Part shown: piece after piece, positions 1-7,010 of the stretch
How the letters are laid out: every line of letters starts with the position of its first letter
How positions within the stretch are numbered: the first letter of the stretch is position 1
From: Chitinophagia bacterium
GTDB lineage: Bacteria > Bacteroidota > Bacteroidia > Chitinophagales > Chitinophagaceae
DNA length: 8,221 nt
Reading direction: 5' to 3'
NCBI GenBank assembly: GCA_010027295.1
Contig: RGVM01000094.1
Span: 1 to 8,221 of the forward strand
Notes under the pieces: generated by a model
What the model was told of the DNA's origin: nothing
The model's database searches: none
Seen by the model: the letters and a program-made list of their open reading frames with translations, nothing else
Translations under genes and position numbers: made by a program

Positions 1-333
1 GTCCCCCTGGTCCGGCAGCACGGGGAGCGACGCGAGGCCGGGCTGGCCCGCTGGGGGCTGGTCCCCTTCTGGGCCAACGACCCCGCCATCGGCCACCGGT
101 TGGTCAACGCCCGCGCCGAAACCGCCGCCACCAAGCCCGCCTTCCGCGCCGCCTTCCGCCATCGGCGCGCCCTCATGCCCGCCGACCTCTTCTACGAGTG
201 GCAGGCGCTCCCCGGGCACAAGACCAGGCAGCCCTGGTGCATCCGGCTCCCCGACGCCGAGCCCTTTGCCATGGCCGCCCTCTGGGAACAATGGACCCCC
301 AAGGAGGCCCCCGACGCACAGCCGCTGGTCACC
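1..333 (+). pseudogene. SRAP-domain protein (SOS response-associated peptidase, YedK/HMCES-like), internal fragment
   Basis: SRAP proteins bind abasic sites in single-stranded DNA and form a covalent thiazolidine crosslink through a Cys at position 2, shielding the lesion. This fragment shows the family's central core: RWGLVPFWA (residues 18-26), the NARAET motif (36-41) that carries the conserved Asn and Arg of the DNA-binding site, FYEW (64-67) with the conserved active-site Glu, and a later LWEQW segment. The Cys2 end would lie roughly 150 bases to the left of the window. The C-terminal part with the conserved His of H-x-R-M-P is absent because the sequence changes to AccD near base 330. 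Codons are very rich in third-position C and G, unlike the downstream genes, and resemble those of a high-GC proteobacterium or similar donor. The family assignment is firm. Whether this piece belongs to the same genome as the rest is doubtful. Confidence 0.8.
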
Positions 334-807
334 TGCTGCATGGATTTCAACTTTATCGGCGGTTCCCTGGGCAGTGTGATGGGTGAGAAGATCGCCCGGG
401 CGGCCGACCATTGCCGCGCCCGAAAAGTGCCCCTGATGATCATCAGCAAGAGCGGCGGTGCCCGGATGATGGAGAGCGCCTTCTCTCTGATGCAGCTGCC
501 GAAGACGCTCGGTAAACTGGCACTGCTGGCCGATGCGGGCGTGCCTTACATATCCCTATGCACCGACCCCACCTACGGCGGTACGACGGCGTCCTTCGCG
601 ATGATGGGCGACGTCAACCTGGGGGAACCCGGTGCCTTAATCGGCTTCGCCGGTCCTCGGGTCATTCGCGAGACCATCAAGAAGGACCTGCCGGAAGGCT
701 TCCAGAGTTCCGAGTTCGTGCTGGAGCATGGTTTCCTTGACAGAATCGTGCCTAGGAAAGAGTTGCGCGACACCATCGCAACCCTGCTCACGCATTTCCG
801 CAATTGA
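1..807 (+). CDS. Chimeric open frame: SRAP-domain fragment joined in frame to AccD C-terminal fragment (5' partial)
   Basis: The frame is open from the first base to a TGA at 805-807 and has no start inside that fits either family, so it continues off the left edge. It reads 268 residues in two unrelated blocks. Residues 1 to about 110 match the SRAP/YedK family, and residues 114-268 match the carboxyltransferase half of AccD. Each block stops short of parts its family needs. The SRAP part lacks the C-terminal H-x-R-M-P region, and the AccD part lacks the N-terminal zinc ribbon and the first part of the carboxyltransferase fold. GC content falls from about 74% (1-330) to about 61% (341-780). 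I know of no natural SRAP-AccD fusion. The likeliest explanation is a metagenome assembly misjoin, and a true recombination that left a pseudogene is second. A working fusion is unlikely. The two parts are described separately below. Confidence 0.75.
   Translation, partial: VPLVRQHGERREAGLARWGLVPFWANDPAIGHRLVNARAETAATKPAFRAAFRHRRALMPADLFYEWQALPGHKTRQPWCIRLPDAEPFAMAALWEQWTPKEAPDAQPLVTCCMDFNFIGGSLGSVMGEKIARAADHCRARKVPLMIISKSGGARMMESAFSLMQLPKTLGKLALLADAGVPYISLCTDPTYGGTTASFAMMGDVNLGEPGALIGFAGPRVIRETIKKDLPEGFQSSEFVLEHGFLDRIVPRKELRDTIATLLTHFRN
334..807 (+). pseudogene. accD: Acetyl-CoA carboxylase carboxyltransferase subunit beta, C-terminal fragment
   Basis: AccD pairs with AccA to move the carboxyl group from carboxybiotin to acetyl-CoA, making malonyl-CoA for fatty-acid synthesis in the cytoplasm. 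The visible 155 residues start at [18 protein letters not shown] (ATG at 340) and include [27 protein letters not shown] and [14 protein letters not shown]. These are the crotonase-fold and oxyanion-loop segments of the carboxyltransferase domain. The end, [17 protein letters not shown], is the usual AccD C-terminus. Full-length family members are about 280-300 residues. The missing N-terminal part holds the four-cysteine zinc ribbon, and no trace of it is visible upstream. ATG 340 is an internal methionine, not a likely start. The sequence is of Bacteroidota type and its composition matches the following smpB, from which it is separated by 37 bases. AccD is essential, so a genuinely truncated copy would need an intact copy elsewhere. 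Confidence 0.85.
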
Positions 808-844
808 GCGAGAAAGTGTCCGACCTGTCGGACGACCCCCTCCC

Positions 845-1282
845 ATGGATCTCAACAACCGGTCGGCTTACCATGCATACGCCATCGAAGAAACCTTCGA
901 CGCAGGGATGGTGTTGACAGGCACCGAGGTGAAGGCCCTTAGGGCCGGCAAGGCCAGCTTCAACGACGCATACTGCATCATCGACAAGGAGGAGATATGG
1001 CTCAAAAGCCTGCATATCGCAGAATACGAGTTCGGGAGCTATTCGAACCACCCGTCGCTTCGCGACAGGAAGCTACTGCTCAAGCGTCGTGAGATCCGCA
1101 AGATTGCGAACAGGCTCAAGGACAAGGGCTACACAGTGGTGCCGCTCAGGATCTGGTTCAACGAACGAGGCTTTGCCAAAGTGCGGATCGGGCTGGGCAG
1201 GGGGAAGAAATTGCACGACAAACGCGCCAGCATCCGGGAGCGGGAGGCGAAGGTCGAGATGCAGCGACACCTTAAGCGCTGA
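845..1282 (+). CDS. smpB: SsrA-binding protein SmpB
   Basis: SmpB binds the tRNA-like domain of tmRNA and delivers it to ribosomes stalled on broken mRNA, starting trans-translation. The 145-residue product is close to the usual length (about 150-160). It has the OB-fold core motif VLTGTEVKALRAGKASF (residues 23-39), whose Glu is conserved for tmRNA contact. It also has the GLGRGKKLHDKR segment and a very basic tail, IREREAKVEMQRHLKR, which in the family folds into a helix in the ribosomal mRNA channel. ATG 845 is chosen because the family match starts there (NNRSAYHAYAIEETF); the residues encoded upstream (VGRPPP and beyond) do not resemble the usual Lys-rich SmpB N-terminus. There is no clear Shine-Dalgarno sequence, which is usual in Bacteroidota. 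The gene lies 37 bases after the accD fragment and may be co-transcribed with it. It converges on parC. Confidence 0.95.
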   Translation: MDLNNRSAYHAYAIEETFDAGMVLTGTEVKALRAGKASFNDAYCIIDKEEIWLKSLHIAEYEFGSYSNHPSLRDRKLLLKRREIRKIANRLKDKGYTVVPLRIWFNERGFAKVRIGLGRGKKLHDKRASIREREAKVEMQRHLKR

Positions 1283-1310
1283 GACGCTAACCTTGCTGAC
1301 ACTATTCATT

Positions 1311-1346
1311 GGGCCGGCATCGGGCCCTGGCCAGAACACTGGTCAG
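1311..1346. terminator. Hairpin pair between convergent smpB and parC, possible bidirectional terminator
   Basis: Two GC-rich hairpins fill the 60-base convergent spacer. The first pairs GGGCC (1311-1315) with GGCCC (1323-1327) around a 7-base loop. The second pairs CTGGCCAG (1327-1334) with CTGGTCAG (1339-1346) around the loop AACA. In the plus-strand RNA this gives an 8-bp stem with one G-U pair, so it fits smpB termination better than parC. The second stem overlaps the parC stop codon. Neither hairpin is followed by a clear U-tract, so this is a weak call. Confidence 0.35.
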
Positions 1347-3856
1347 AAGAGTTCCTGTTGGGGCGAATCGGGCTTGTGGACCCATTCGAAGGACGTGCTC
1401 TTTGAGAAGTCCGCCAGCTTGGTACCGACCGCCTTCCATCCCATCACCTCCACGAAATCGTGTATCCGCACCTTGGAGACCCGCGCCTGGGCGCCGCGTC
1501 CCGACTTGATCTCGACAATCGGCTTCTCTACGGTGGCGACGGCTTCGAGGCGGTTACCCTCGGCCTCGCGGATGAACTGGAAGCGGTTGTTGACGGTCGT
1601 CGTCTCGATGCGGAAGCGCTTGACGTTGAATTGCTGCTTCTCGTTGTCGAGGTAGATGGCTGTCACCGTCTTCTCGGGATCGAACTTCTGCAGTTCCACA
1701 ATGAGGTCGGCGTCGAAGCGCTGATTGACCTCGGTCTCGCGAATCTCGTAGCTACCGTCGTGGAAAAAGGCGATGAGTTTGTCGTCGGGCTCGAAGGCGC
1801 CGAGGTAGCGTCCCCTCTCTTCCTCGTTGAGACGACCCAGCTCAGAATCGAACCAGAGCCTGCGGGCGCCTAGGGTGGACCGTCCCGCCTCTTTGAACTT
1901 GACGTTGCGGATGGGGTATTTCGTCACCTGGTTGCCGACGGCGGTGCGCGACTTGATGTCGAGCTCCTCAAAGTAGAACTCGAACGACTTATTACGTGCC
2001 GAGCAGTTGGGGCTTAGCAGCACAGTTACGACTTCAGCCTCTCCGTTGGGGTTCACACTGAACCAATTGATCTTGCTGCGGTCGGCGCCCTTCGTAAGGT
2101 CGTATTCCTTGTCGCGCGTGATGGCCGTCACGTTGAAGCGCTTTGCGAAGGAGATGCCTGTGGCGGCATCGGTGTAGATCATGTTGTAGGTCATTCGCTC
2201 GTCGGACTTGTTGAAGACGGCGACATGGATGATGTCTTTACCGACATATACCTTGTCGCCCGCTTTGACGACTTTGAGCATTCCCCGGCGGGTGAAAACG
2301 ATGATGTCGTCGATATCGGAGCATTCGCAGACGAACTCGTCCTTCTTGAGGCCGAGGCCGACGAAGCCCTCCTCGCGATTGACGTATAGCCGGGCGTTAG
2401 CGATGGCCACCTGCCTGGCCTGGATGGTGTCGAAGGGACGAATCTCGGTGCGGCGGCCCCTGTCGCGCCCATAGCGCTCCTTTAGTCCCTCGAAATAGGC
2501 GACGGCGTAGTCCACCAGGTTCTTGAGATAGTTTTTGGTCTCGCGGATATCCTTTTCGATATCCTTGATTTGACGGATGAGTTCGTCGATATCGAGGCGG
2601 TAGATACGTCGTACGGGCTTCTCGGTGAGTTTTAGGATGTCGTCTCGGGACACGTCCCTCCGGAGCTTGGGGCGGAAGGGCTGGAAGCCTTTGGAGATGG
2701 CGACGAGGACCTTCTCCCATGTCTCATGCCGTTTCTCGAGCTCCTTGTAGATCTTCTCCTCGAAGAATATCTTCTCCAGGGAGGTGTAGTGCCATTTGTC
2801 CTCGAGTTCGGCGAGGCGTATCTCGAGTTCGAGGCGGAGAAGTTCGCAGGTCTTGTCGGTGGAGATGCGGAGCAGATCAGACACGCCGAGAAAGACGGGC
2901 TTATCGTCGTGTATGACGCAGGTGTTGGGGGCGATACTGACCTCGCAGTCGGTGAATGCGTATAGGGCGTCGATGGTGATGTCGGGAGAGATGCCGGGTG
3001 CGAGTTCGATGTGTATCTCGATATCTGCAGCGGTGTTGTCGGTGACCTTCCTGACCTTGATCTTACCCTGGTCGTTGGCCTTGACGATGGAGTCCATCAG
3101 TTGGCTGGTGGTCACGCCGTAGGGCACGTCGCGGATTACGATGTTCTTCTTGTCAATTTCTTCGATATGTGCGCGACAGCGGATTCGTCCGCCGCGGCGG
3201 CCATCGTTGTACTGTCCCGCGTCGATCATCCCGCCGGTCGGGAAGTCGGGATATAGTTCGAACTTCTTACCCCGGAGATGTTTGATGGAGGCGTCGATGA
3301 GTTCGTTGAAGTTGTGAGGGAGTATCTTGGTGGAGAGTCCCACGGCGATCCCGTCGGCGCCCTGTGCGAGCACGAGCGGGAATTTCATGGGCAGGTTTAC
3401 AGGCTCCTTCTTGCGTCCGTCGTAGCTGAGCTGCCACTCGGTGGTCTTGGGGTTGAAGGCGACCTCCTGTGCGAACTTGCTGAGGCGGGCTTCGATGTAG
3501 CGGGGGGCGGCTGCGTCGTCGCCAGTGCGGACATCGCCCCAGTTACCCTGGGTGTCGATCAGGAGTTCCTTCTGTCCGAGGTTGACGAGAGCCTCCTGTA
3601 TGCTGGCATCCCCGTGGGGATGATACTGCATGGTCTGTCCGATGATGTTGGCGGCCTTGTTGAGTCGGCCGTCGTCCATCTCCTTCATCGCATGGAGGAT
3701 GCGGCGTTGGACGGGTTTGAGGCCATCGTCGATGGCCGGGACGGCCCGCTCGAGGATGACGTAGGAGGCGTACTCCAGGAACCAGTTGCGGTATTGTCCG
3801 TGGACGCCGGTGTCGATGCCGGTGACTTCGGAGAGCTTCTGCTTGGAATTGGCCAT
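1343..3856 (-). CDS. parC: DNA topoisomerase IV subunit A
   Basis: ParC is the DNA breakage and rejoining subunit of topoisomerase IV, which with ParE unlinks replicated chromosomes. The product is 837 residues. The winged-helix/tower breakage domain fills the N-terminal half: LERAVPAIDDGLKPVQRRIL (residues 35-54), the YHPHGDASIQEAL quinolone-region helix (78-90), and AAPRYIEARL with the catalytic Arg119-Tyr120 pair. A charged coiled-coil stretch lies around residues 440-490 (LDIDELIRQIKDIEKDIRET). A C-terminal beta-propeller-like region follows, with loose repeats such as RRGMLKVVKAGDKVYVG. The gyrase-specific GyrA box (QRRGGKG) is not seen, which favours topoisomerase IV over gyrase. The start is ATG 3856 (MANSKQKLSEV). 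The frame continues upstream to 3967, but that part only reads through the preceding gene. The gene follows the DUF1835-type gene after 7 bases, so translational coupling is likely. It is longer than E. coli ParC (about 750), as is usual in Bacteroidota. Confidence 0.95.
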   Translation of the reverse strand: MANSKQKLSEVTGIDTGVHGQYRNWFLEYASYVILERAVPAIDDGLKPVQRRILHAMKEMDDGRLNKAANIIGQTMQYHPHGDASIQEALVNLGQKELLIDTQGNWGDVRTGDDAAAPRYIEARLSKFAQEVAFNPKTTEWQLSYDGRKKEPVNLPMKFPLVLAQGADGIAVGLSTKILPHNFNELIDASIKHLRGKKFELYPDFPTGGMIDAGQYNDGRRGGRIRCRAHIEEIDKKNIVIRDVPYGVTTSQLMDSIVKANDQGKIKVRKVTDNTAADIEIHIELAPGISPDITIDALYAFTDCEVSIAPNTCVIHDDKPVFLGVSDLLRISTDKTCELLRLELEIRLAELEDKWHYTSLEKIFFEEKIYKELEKRHETWEKVLVAISKGFQPFRPKLRRDVSRDDILKLTEKPVRRIYRLDIDELIRQIKDIEKDIRETKNYLKNLVDYAVAYFEGLKERYGRDRGRRTEIRPFDTIQARQVAIANARLYVNREEGFVGLGLKKDEFVCECSDIDDIIVFTRRGMLKVVKAGDKVYVGKDIIHVAVFNKSDERMTYNMIYTDAATGISFAKRFNVTAITRDKEYDLTKGADRSKINWFSVNPNGEAEVVTVLLSPNCSARNKSFEFYFEELDIKSRTAVGNQVTKYPIRNVKFKEAGRSTLGARRLWFDSELGRLNEEERGRYLGAFEPDDKLIAFFHDGSYEIRETEVNQRFDADLIVELQKFDPEKTVTAIYLDNEKQQFNVKRFRIETTTVNNRFQFIREAEGNRLEAVATVEKPIVEIKSGRGAQARVSKVRIHDFVEVMGWKAVGTKLADFSKSTSFEWVHKPDSPQQELF

Positions 3857-3863
3857 GGTTCTC

Positions 3864-4703
3864 TTATGGGTTGGACTTGTCGGCCGGGGGTTCGGAGCCG
3901 GGGAGCCTGACATCGAAATCGCGCATCTGGCCGGGGGTTCCGCGCACTTCGAGCCTGCCGTCGGCAATCATCGTCTTGATTCGCCATAGCAGGTAGGCGT
4001 CACCGGTAGTCTCGCTTCCCTTCACGAGGAACTGCGAGATGACGCGGGCGGCCTTCTGCCAGTCGGCAACGACATACCTCAGGAGTTCGGCGTCATAGTA
4101 TTCAAGTCCCTTCCGTACGAGCTTCTTACCGCCCTCCAGGAGGCGGACGCCCGGCTCTTCCCCGCAGAGGCGGCGCCACTCCTCCATGTCGTTCTCGAAT
4201 TCCACGGATGTGATGGGTCTTGCGAGTTTCCTTGCCTTGAGGAATTCGCGGGGTGGTATCTCGTGCATCCATTTGGGATAGAAGATGCCTCCGCGCTCGT
4301 TGATGAAGGGCAGGTTGTTGAGGTAGAGTATGAAGACGCGCCCCTGGAAGGCCTCGAGCTGGGATATGAGCCAGTAGTAACCGCAGACATCGTGCTTGTT
4401 CTGGGCCGCCCATATCCAGAGGGTCTCCGTCGGGTGGGCCTCCAGGCTTTGGCGGATGTGGGCCATTACGGCGGGGTCGTCGACGAGGCCCTTGTCGACG
4501 AGGCCATCATAGTCGCCGCCCTGCAGTACGCCGCGCCACCACTCCCTGCGCGCTGCGTGGCCATCGGGCGTCTGGATGCCCGACAGGGGCCCCACCGCGT
4601 AGTCGTCGCGTACGAGGACTATCTCCCCTGCCAGTTCCAATTCCATCTCCTGCGCCTTGCGCAGCACTTCTACGTCGGCCGTGTTAAAGACGGTGTGAAT
4701 CAT
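3864..4703 (-). CDS. DUF1835/DUF3658-type protein of unknown function, between parE and parC
   Basis: The 279-residue product has no signal peptide or membrane segment and is probably cytoplasmic. The N-terminus (MIHTVFNTADVEVL, then VRDDYAVGPL at residues 31-40) fits the DUF1835 pattern: a short Rossmann-like start followed by a D-D-x-x-V-G-P-L motif. The middle (LWIWAAQNKHDVCGYYWLISQL, then FILYLNNLPF) resembles a second alpha/beta half. The C-terminal 60 residues (GDAYLLWRIKTMIADGRLEVRG) look like DUF3658, a small possibly winged-helix module. No biochemical function is established for this family as far as I know, and none is claimed. The start is ATG 4703, 24 bases after parE; the TAA stop at 3864-3866 is 7 bases before parC. 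Sitting inside the topoisomerase IV operon it should be co-expressed with both subunits, so a role linked to topoisomerase or chromosome segregation is an inference from position alone. The family assignment is by eye. Confidence 0.82.
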   Translation of the reverse strand: MIHTVFNTADVEVLRKAQEMELELAGEIVLVRDDYAVGPLSGIQTPDGHAARREWWRGVLQGGDYDGLVDKGLVDDPAVMAHIRQSLEAHPTETLWIWAAQNKHDVCGYYWLISQLEAFQGRVFILYLNNLPFINERGGIFYPKWMHEIPPREFLKARKLARPITSVEFENDMEEWRRLCGEEPGVRLLEGGKKLVRKGLEYYDAELLRYVVADWQKAARVISQFLVKGSETTGDAYLLWRIKTMIADGRLEVRGTPGQMRDFDVRLPGSEPPADKSNP

Positions 4704-4727
4704 TCCGGATGCGAGTTCGTTGGGTTC

Positions 4728-6620
4728 CTAGGCTTCGACCGCGTCCAGTTCTATCTTCAGGTTGGACACGATGAACTCCTGTCTTTCGGGCGTATTCTTG
4801 CCCATGTAGTATTCGAGCAGGTGCTGCAGTTGCGCATGCTGTTCGAGGAAGACGGGCTGCTTGCGGATGTCGGGGCCGATGAACCGTTTGAACTCGTCGG
4901 GGGATATCTCACCGAGGCCCTTGAAGCGGGTGATCTCGGCCTTGGCGCCCAGGCGGCTGACGGCGGTGCGCTTTTCCTGCTCGCTGTAGCAGTATATCGT
5001 CTCCTGCTTGTTGCGGACGCGGAAGAGGGGTGTTTCCAGTATAAATACATGCCCGTCGCGCACCAGGTCGGGGAAGAACTGGAGGAAGAAGGTCATGAGC
5101 AGTAGGCGGATGTGCATGCCATCGACGTCGGCGTCGGTGGCTATGATGATATTGCCGTAGCGGAGTGCCTCGGTGCCCTCTTCGATGTTGAGGGCGTGTT
5201 GCAGGAGGTTGAATTCCTCGTTCTCGTAGACGATCTTCTTGGTCAGGCCGAAGCAGTTGAGGGGCTTGCCCCGCAGGGAGAACACCGCCTGTGTCTCGAC
5301 ATCGCGCGACTTGGTGATGGAGCCGCTGGCGGAGTCGCCCTCGGTGATGAAGATGGTCGTCTGCAGCTGCTTGGCGACGAAGGCCTCGCGGCCCTTGACG
5401 GGCGGCTCGTCGTTGAGGTGTATGCGGCAGTCACGCAGCTTTTTGTTGTGAAGGTTGGCTTTCTTGGCGCGTTCATTGGCGAGCTTCTTGATGCCGGCGA
5501 GCTCCTTGCGTTCGCGTTCGCTCTGTTCGATGCGCCGTTTGAGGGCCTCGGCGACCGTGGGGTTCTTGTGCAGGAAGTTGTCGAGTTCGCGTCCCAGGAA
5601 CTCCGACATGAAGTTCTTCATGCTCGGTCCGCCCTCGTAGACGGTCTGCGAGCCGAGCTTCGTCTTGGTCTGCGACTCGAAGACAGGTTCCTGGACACGC
5701 ACGGAGATGGCAGCCACGATGCTCTGGCGGATGTCGGAGGTATCGTAGTCCTTCTTGTAAAAATCGCGCACGGTTCTGACGAAGGCCTCGCGGAAGGCCG
5801 CCACATGGGTGCCGCCCTGGGTGGTGTGCTGGCCATTGACGAAACTGTAGAGGTCCTCGCCGTAGTCGTTGTTGTGGGTGAAGGCGATCTCTATGTCCTC
5901 GCCGCGCAGGTGCACGATGGGGTAGCGGATGTCCTCCTCGTTGGTCTTCCGCTGGAGCAGGTCGAGGAGGCCGTTGCGGCTGACGAACTTCTTACCGTTG
6001 TAGTGGATCGCCAGGCCTGCGTTGAGGTAGCAGTAATTCCAGAGCTGGTTCTCGACGAACTCCGGTATGTAGTGGAAATTGCGGAAGACCGTGTCATCGG
6101 GTACGAATGACACCATCGTGCCATTGGCACCCTGGCTGGGTGCTTCCCGGTGGTCTTTGACGAGGATGCCCTTCTCGAACTCGGCCGTCTTTTCGCGACC
6201 GTCGCGGTAGGAGGTCACTTTGAAATAGTGGCTAAGGGCGTTGACGGCCTTGGTACCGACTCCGTTGAGGCCGACGCTCTTCTGGAAGGCCTTGCTGTCA
6301 TACTTGGCGCCTGTGTTGATACGACTCACCACTTCGACGACCTTGCCCAGGGGGATGCCTCGACCGTAGTCGCGTACGGTGATGGTGCGGTCGGCGATGG
6401 ACAAGTCGATCTGTTTGCCGTGGCCCATCGTGTGTTCGTCGATGCAGTTGTCAATGACCTCCTTGAGGAGGACGTAGATGCCGTCGTCGGCCGAGCTGCC
6501 GTCACCCAGCTTACCGATATACATGCCCGGCCTGAGGCGGATATGCTCCCGCCAGTCGAGGCTGCGGATGGAATCCTCGTTATACTCTGACAGGTTTTCC
6601 TTCTCTCTCTCCTTCGCCAT
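4728..6620 (-). CDS. parE: DNA topoisomerase IV subunit B
   Basis: ParE is the ATPase subunit of topoisomerase IV; ATP-driven dimerisation closes the gate that captures the transported DNA segment. The product is 630 residues. The GHKL ATPase fold shows LRPGMYIG (29-36), [10 protein letters not shown] (53-62) with catalytic Glu54 and Mg-binding Asn58, RDYGRGIP (83-90) and the lid GLNGVGTK (117-124). The transducer domain ends with the QTKTKLG loop (317-323), whose Lys reaches the ATP. The TOPRIM domain shows ITEGDSASG (425-433) with metal-binding Glu427, ATDADVDG (494-501) and TRFKGLGE (564-571). ATG 6620 ([13 protein letters not shown]) is chosen because the upstream extension to 6722 does not resemble the family and would contain the likely promoter. 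No key residue is missing. It is the first gene of the parE-DUF1835-parC cluster. The length is typical for the family, and the TOPRIM region lacks the long insertion seen in gamma-proteobacterial GyrB. Confidence 0.96.
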   Translation of the reverse strand: MAKEREKENLSEYNEDSIRSLDWREHIRLRPGMYIGKLGDGSSADDGIYVLLKEVIDNCIDEHTMGHGKQIDLSIADRTITVRDYGRGIPLGKVVEVVSRINTGAKYDSKAFQKSVGLNGVGTKAVNALSHYFKVTSYRDGREKTAEFEKGILVKDHREAPSQGANGTMVSFVPDDTVFRNFHYIPEFVENQLWNYCYLNAGLAIHYNGKKFVSRNGLLDLLQRKTNEEDIRYPIVHLRGEDIEIAFTHNNDYGEDLYSFVNGQHTTQGGTHVAAFREAFVRTVRDFYKKDYDTSDIRQSIVAAISVRVQEPVFESQTKTKLGSQTVYEGGPSMKNFMSEFLGRELDNFLHKNPTVAEALKRRIEQSERERKELAGIKKLANERAKKANLHNKKLRDCRIHLNDEPPVKGREAFVAKQLQTTIFITEGDSASGSITKSRDVETQAVFSLRGKPLNCFGLTKKIVYENEEFNLLQHALNIEEGTEALRYGNIIIATDADVDGMHIRLLLMTFFLQFFPDLVRDGHVFILETPLFRVRNKQETIYCYSEQEKRTAVSRLGAKAEITRFKGLGEISPDEFKRFIGPDIRKQPVFLEQHAQLQHLLEYYMGKNTPERQEFIVSNLKIELDAVEA

Positions 6621-6637
6621 GTCGGTGCACTGTTTGG

Positions 6638-6694
6638 GCTCGCGATTCGAATCTCGACGCGAAACTAATAATTTTAGCAATCCAAATCGCGAGC
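6638..6694. repeat. Inverted repeats at the parE promoter and leader, possible operator
   Basis: GCTCGCGATT (6638-6647) is repeated exactly in inverted orientation as AATCGCGAGC (6685-6694), with 37 bases between the arms. The right arm touches the -7 box and covers the expected transcription start. The left arm also forms a local near-palindrome at 6640-6657 centred on GATTCGAATC, where eight of nine base pairs match. In effect there are three copies of a half-site close to AATCKCGA. This layout suits a repressor operator better than an RNA switch, because the right arm is only partly transcribed. It could also be chance. Confidence 0.4.
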
Positions 6695-6701
6695 AAAGGT
6701 A
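6694..6701 (-). promoter_or_regulatory. Likely -7 box of the parE operon promoter (Bacteroidota type)
   Basis: Read on the minus strand, the sequence is TACCTTTG, an exact match to the Bacteroidota sigma-ABfr -7 consensus TAnnTTTG. It lies 73 bases upstream of the parE ATG, so transcription would start near 6687 and leave a leader of about 67 bases. I see no clear -33 TTTG at the expected distance, so the call rests on one box and its position. Confidence 0.6.
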
Positions 6702-6803
6702 ATGCTTTCCTGGGGCAGGCATCCTCTGTCACGTGGGCGTACCACTGCCTCACTTGGAGTTTTTCAGAAAATTTGTGGATATTCGTGCATCAAACGAAAT
6801 GTC

Positions 6804-6980
6804 ATGGACAAAAGAATATACACGCTGATTTTCTTCTTCGTGATCTATTTCCTGATGGCAGTGGGGATGCTGCTGTTCGCCCCGTTGCAGCAGTTCCTGA
6901 CGGGCATGCTCTTCGGACTGGCCGGGCTGCTTCTCTTCTTCGGTTTCTTCGGCCTCTGGCTGCTGGAGCGCAAGGACTGA
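6804..6980 (+). CDS. Small two-helix membrane protein of unknown function
   Basis: The product is 58 residues and almost entirely hydrophobic. A short charged start (MDKR) leads into a first membrane segment at about residues 6-25 (YTLIFFFVIYFLMAVGMLLF). A brief turn, APLQQF, is followed by a second segment at about 33-54 (TGMLFGLAGLLLFFGFFGLWLL), and the protein ends in ERKD. Charged residues at both ends suggest a hairpin with both termini on the cytoplasmic side. I do not recognise a named family. ATG 6804 is chosen because the codons upstream encode unrelated polar residues. The gene is transcribed divergently from parE and ends 30 bases before a strong terminator hairpin. Codon use looks normal for the window, and the regular membrane pattern supports a real gene, but no function can be given. 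Confidence 0.72.
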   Translation: MDKRIYTLIFFFVIYFLMAVGMLLFAPLQQFLTGMLFGLAGLLLFFGFFGLWLLERKD

Positions 6981-7010
6981 TCCCGGCCGTCAGTGGACGT
7001 CCGGAAAGGG

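Larger units (their letters stand above)
6621..6803. other. Divergent intergenic region between parE and the small membrane protein gene
   Basis: These 183 bases are richer in A and T than the flanking genes, notably at 6661-6687 and 6755-6790. They hold the parE -7 box and the inverted repeats listed separately. On the plus strand a weaker candidate -7 box, AAAATTTG (6768-6775, one mismatch to TAnnTTTG), could drive the small membrane protein gene with a leader of about 23 bases, but no matching -33 element is seen. No tRNA or other recognisable RNA gene is visible. Confidence 0.5.

Noticed and set aside
340..807. ATG 340 as a true start of a short functional accD
   Set aside because: This methionine is internal to the conserved MDF-F-GGS motif of AccD. 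A protein starting here would lack the zinc ribbon and part of the catalytic fold, and there is no start signal upstream.
1089..1655. Open frame of 188 codons on the plus strand overlapping smpB and the end of parC
   Set aside because: It is out of frame with smpB and antisense to parC, and it is rich in Arg and Ser with no domain pattern.
3278..3910. Open frame of 210 codons on the plus strand opposite parC
   Set aside because: It is antisense to the conserved ParC breakage domain and has no recognisable motif or upstream signal.
3857..3967. Upstream start for parC at 3967
   Set aside because: The extra 37 residues read through the end of the DUF1835-type gene in another frame and have low-complexity Pro/Ser/Thr content. 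Family similarity begins after ATG 3856.
4263..5105. Open frame of 280 codons on the plus strand opposite the DUF1835-type gene and the end of parE
   Set aside because: It spans two real genes and their spacer on the opposite strand and shows only shadow composition.
5112..6110. Long open frame of 332 codons on the plus strand opposite parE
   Set aside because: It lies entirely inside the parE gene on the other strand. Its product is a Leu/Val/Asp/Glu-rich sequence with no recognisable domain, as expected from reading a GC-rich gene backwards.
6621..6722. Upstream start for parE at 6722
   Set aside because: The extra 34 residues would be encoded by the region with the -7 box and inverted repeats and do not resemble ParE.
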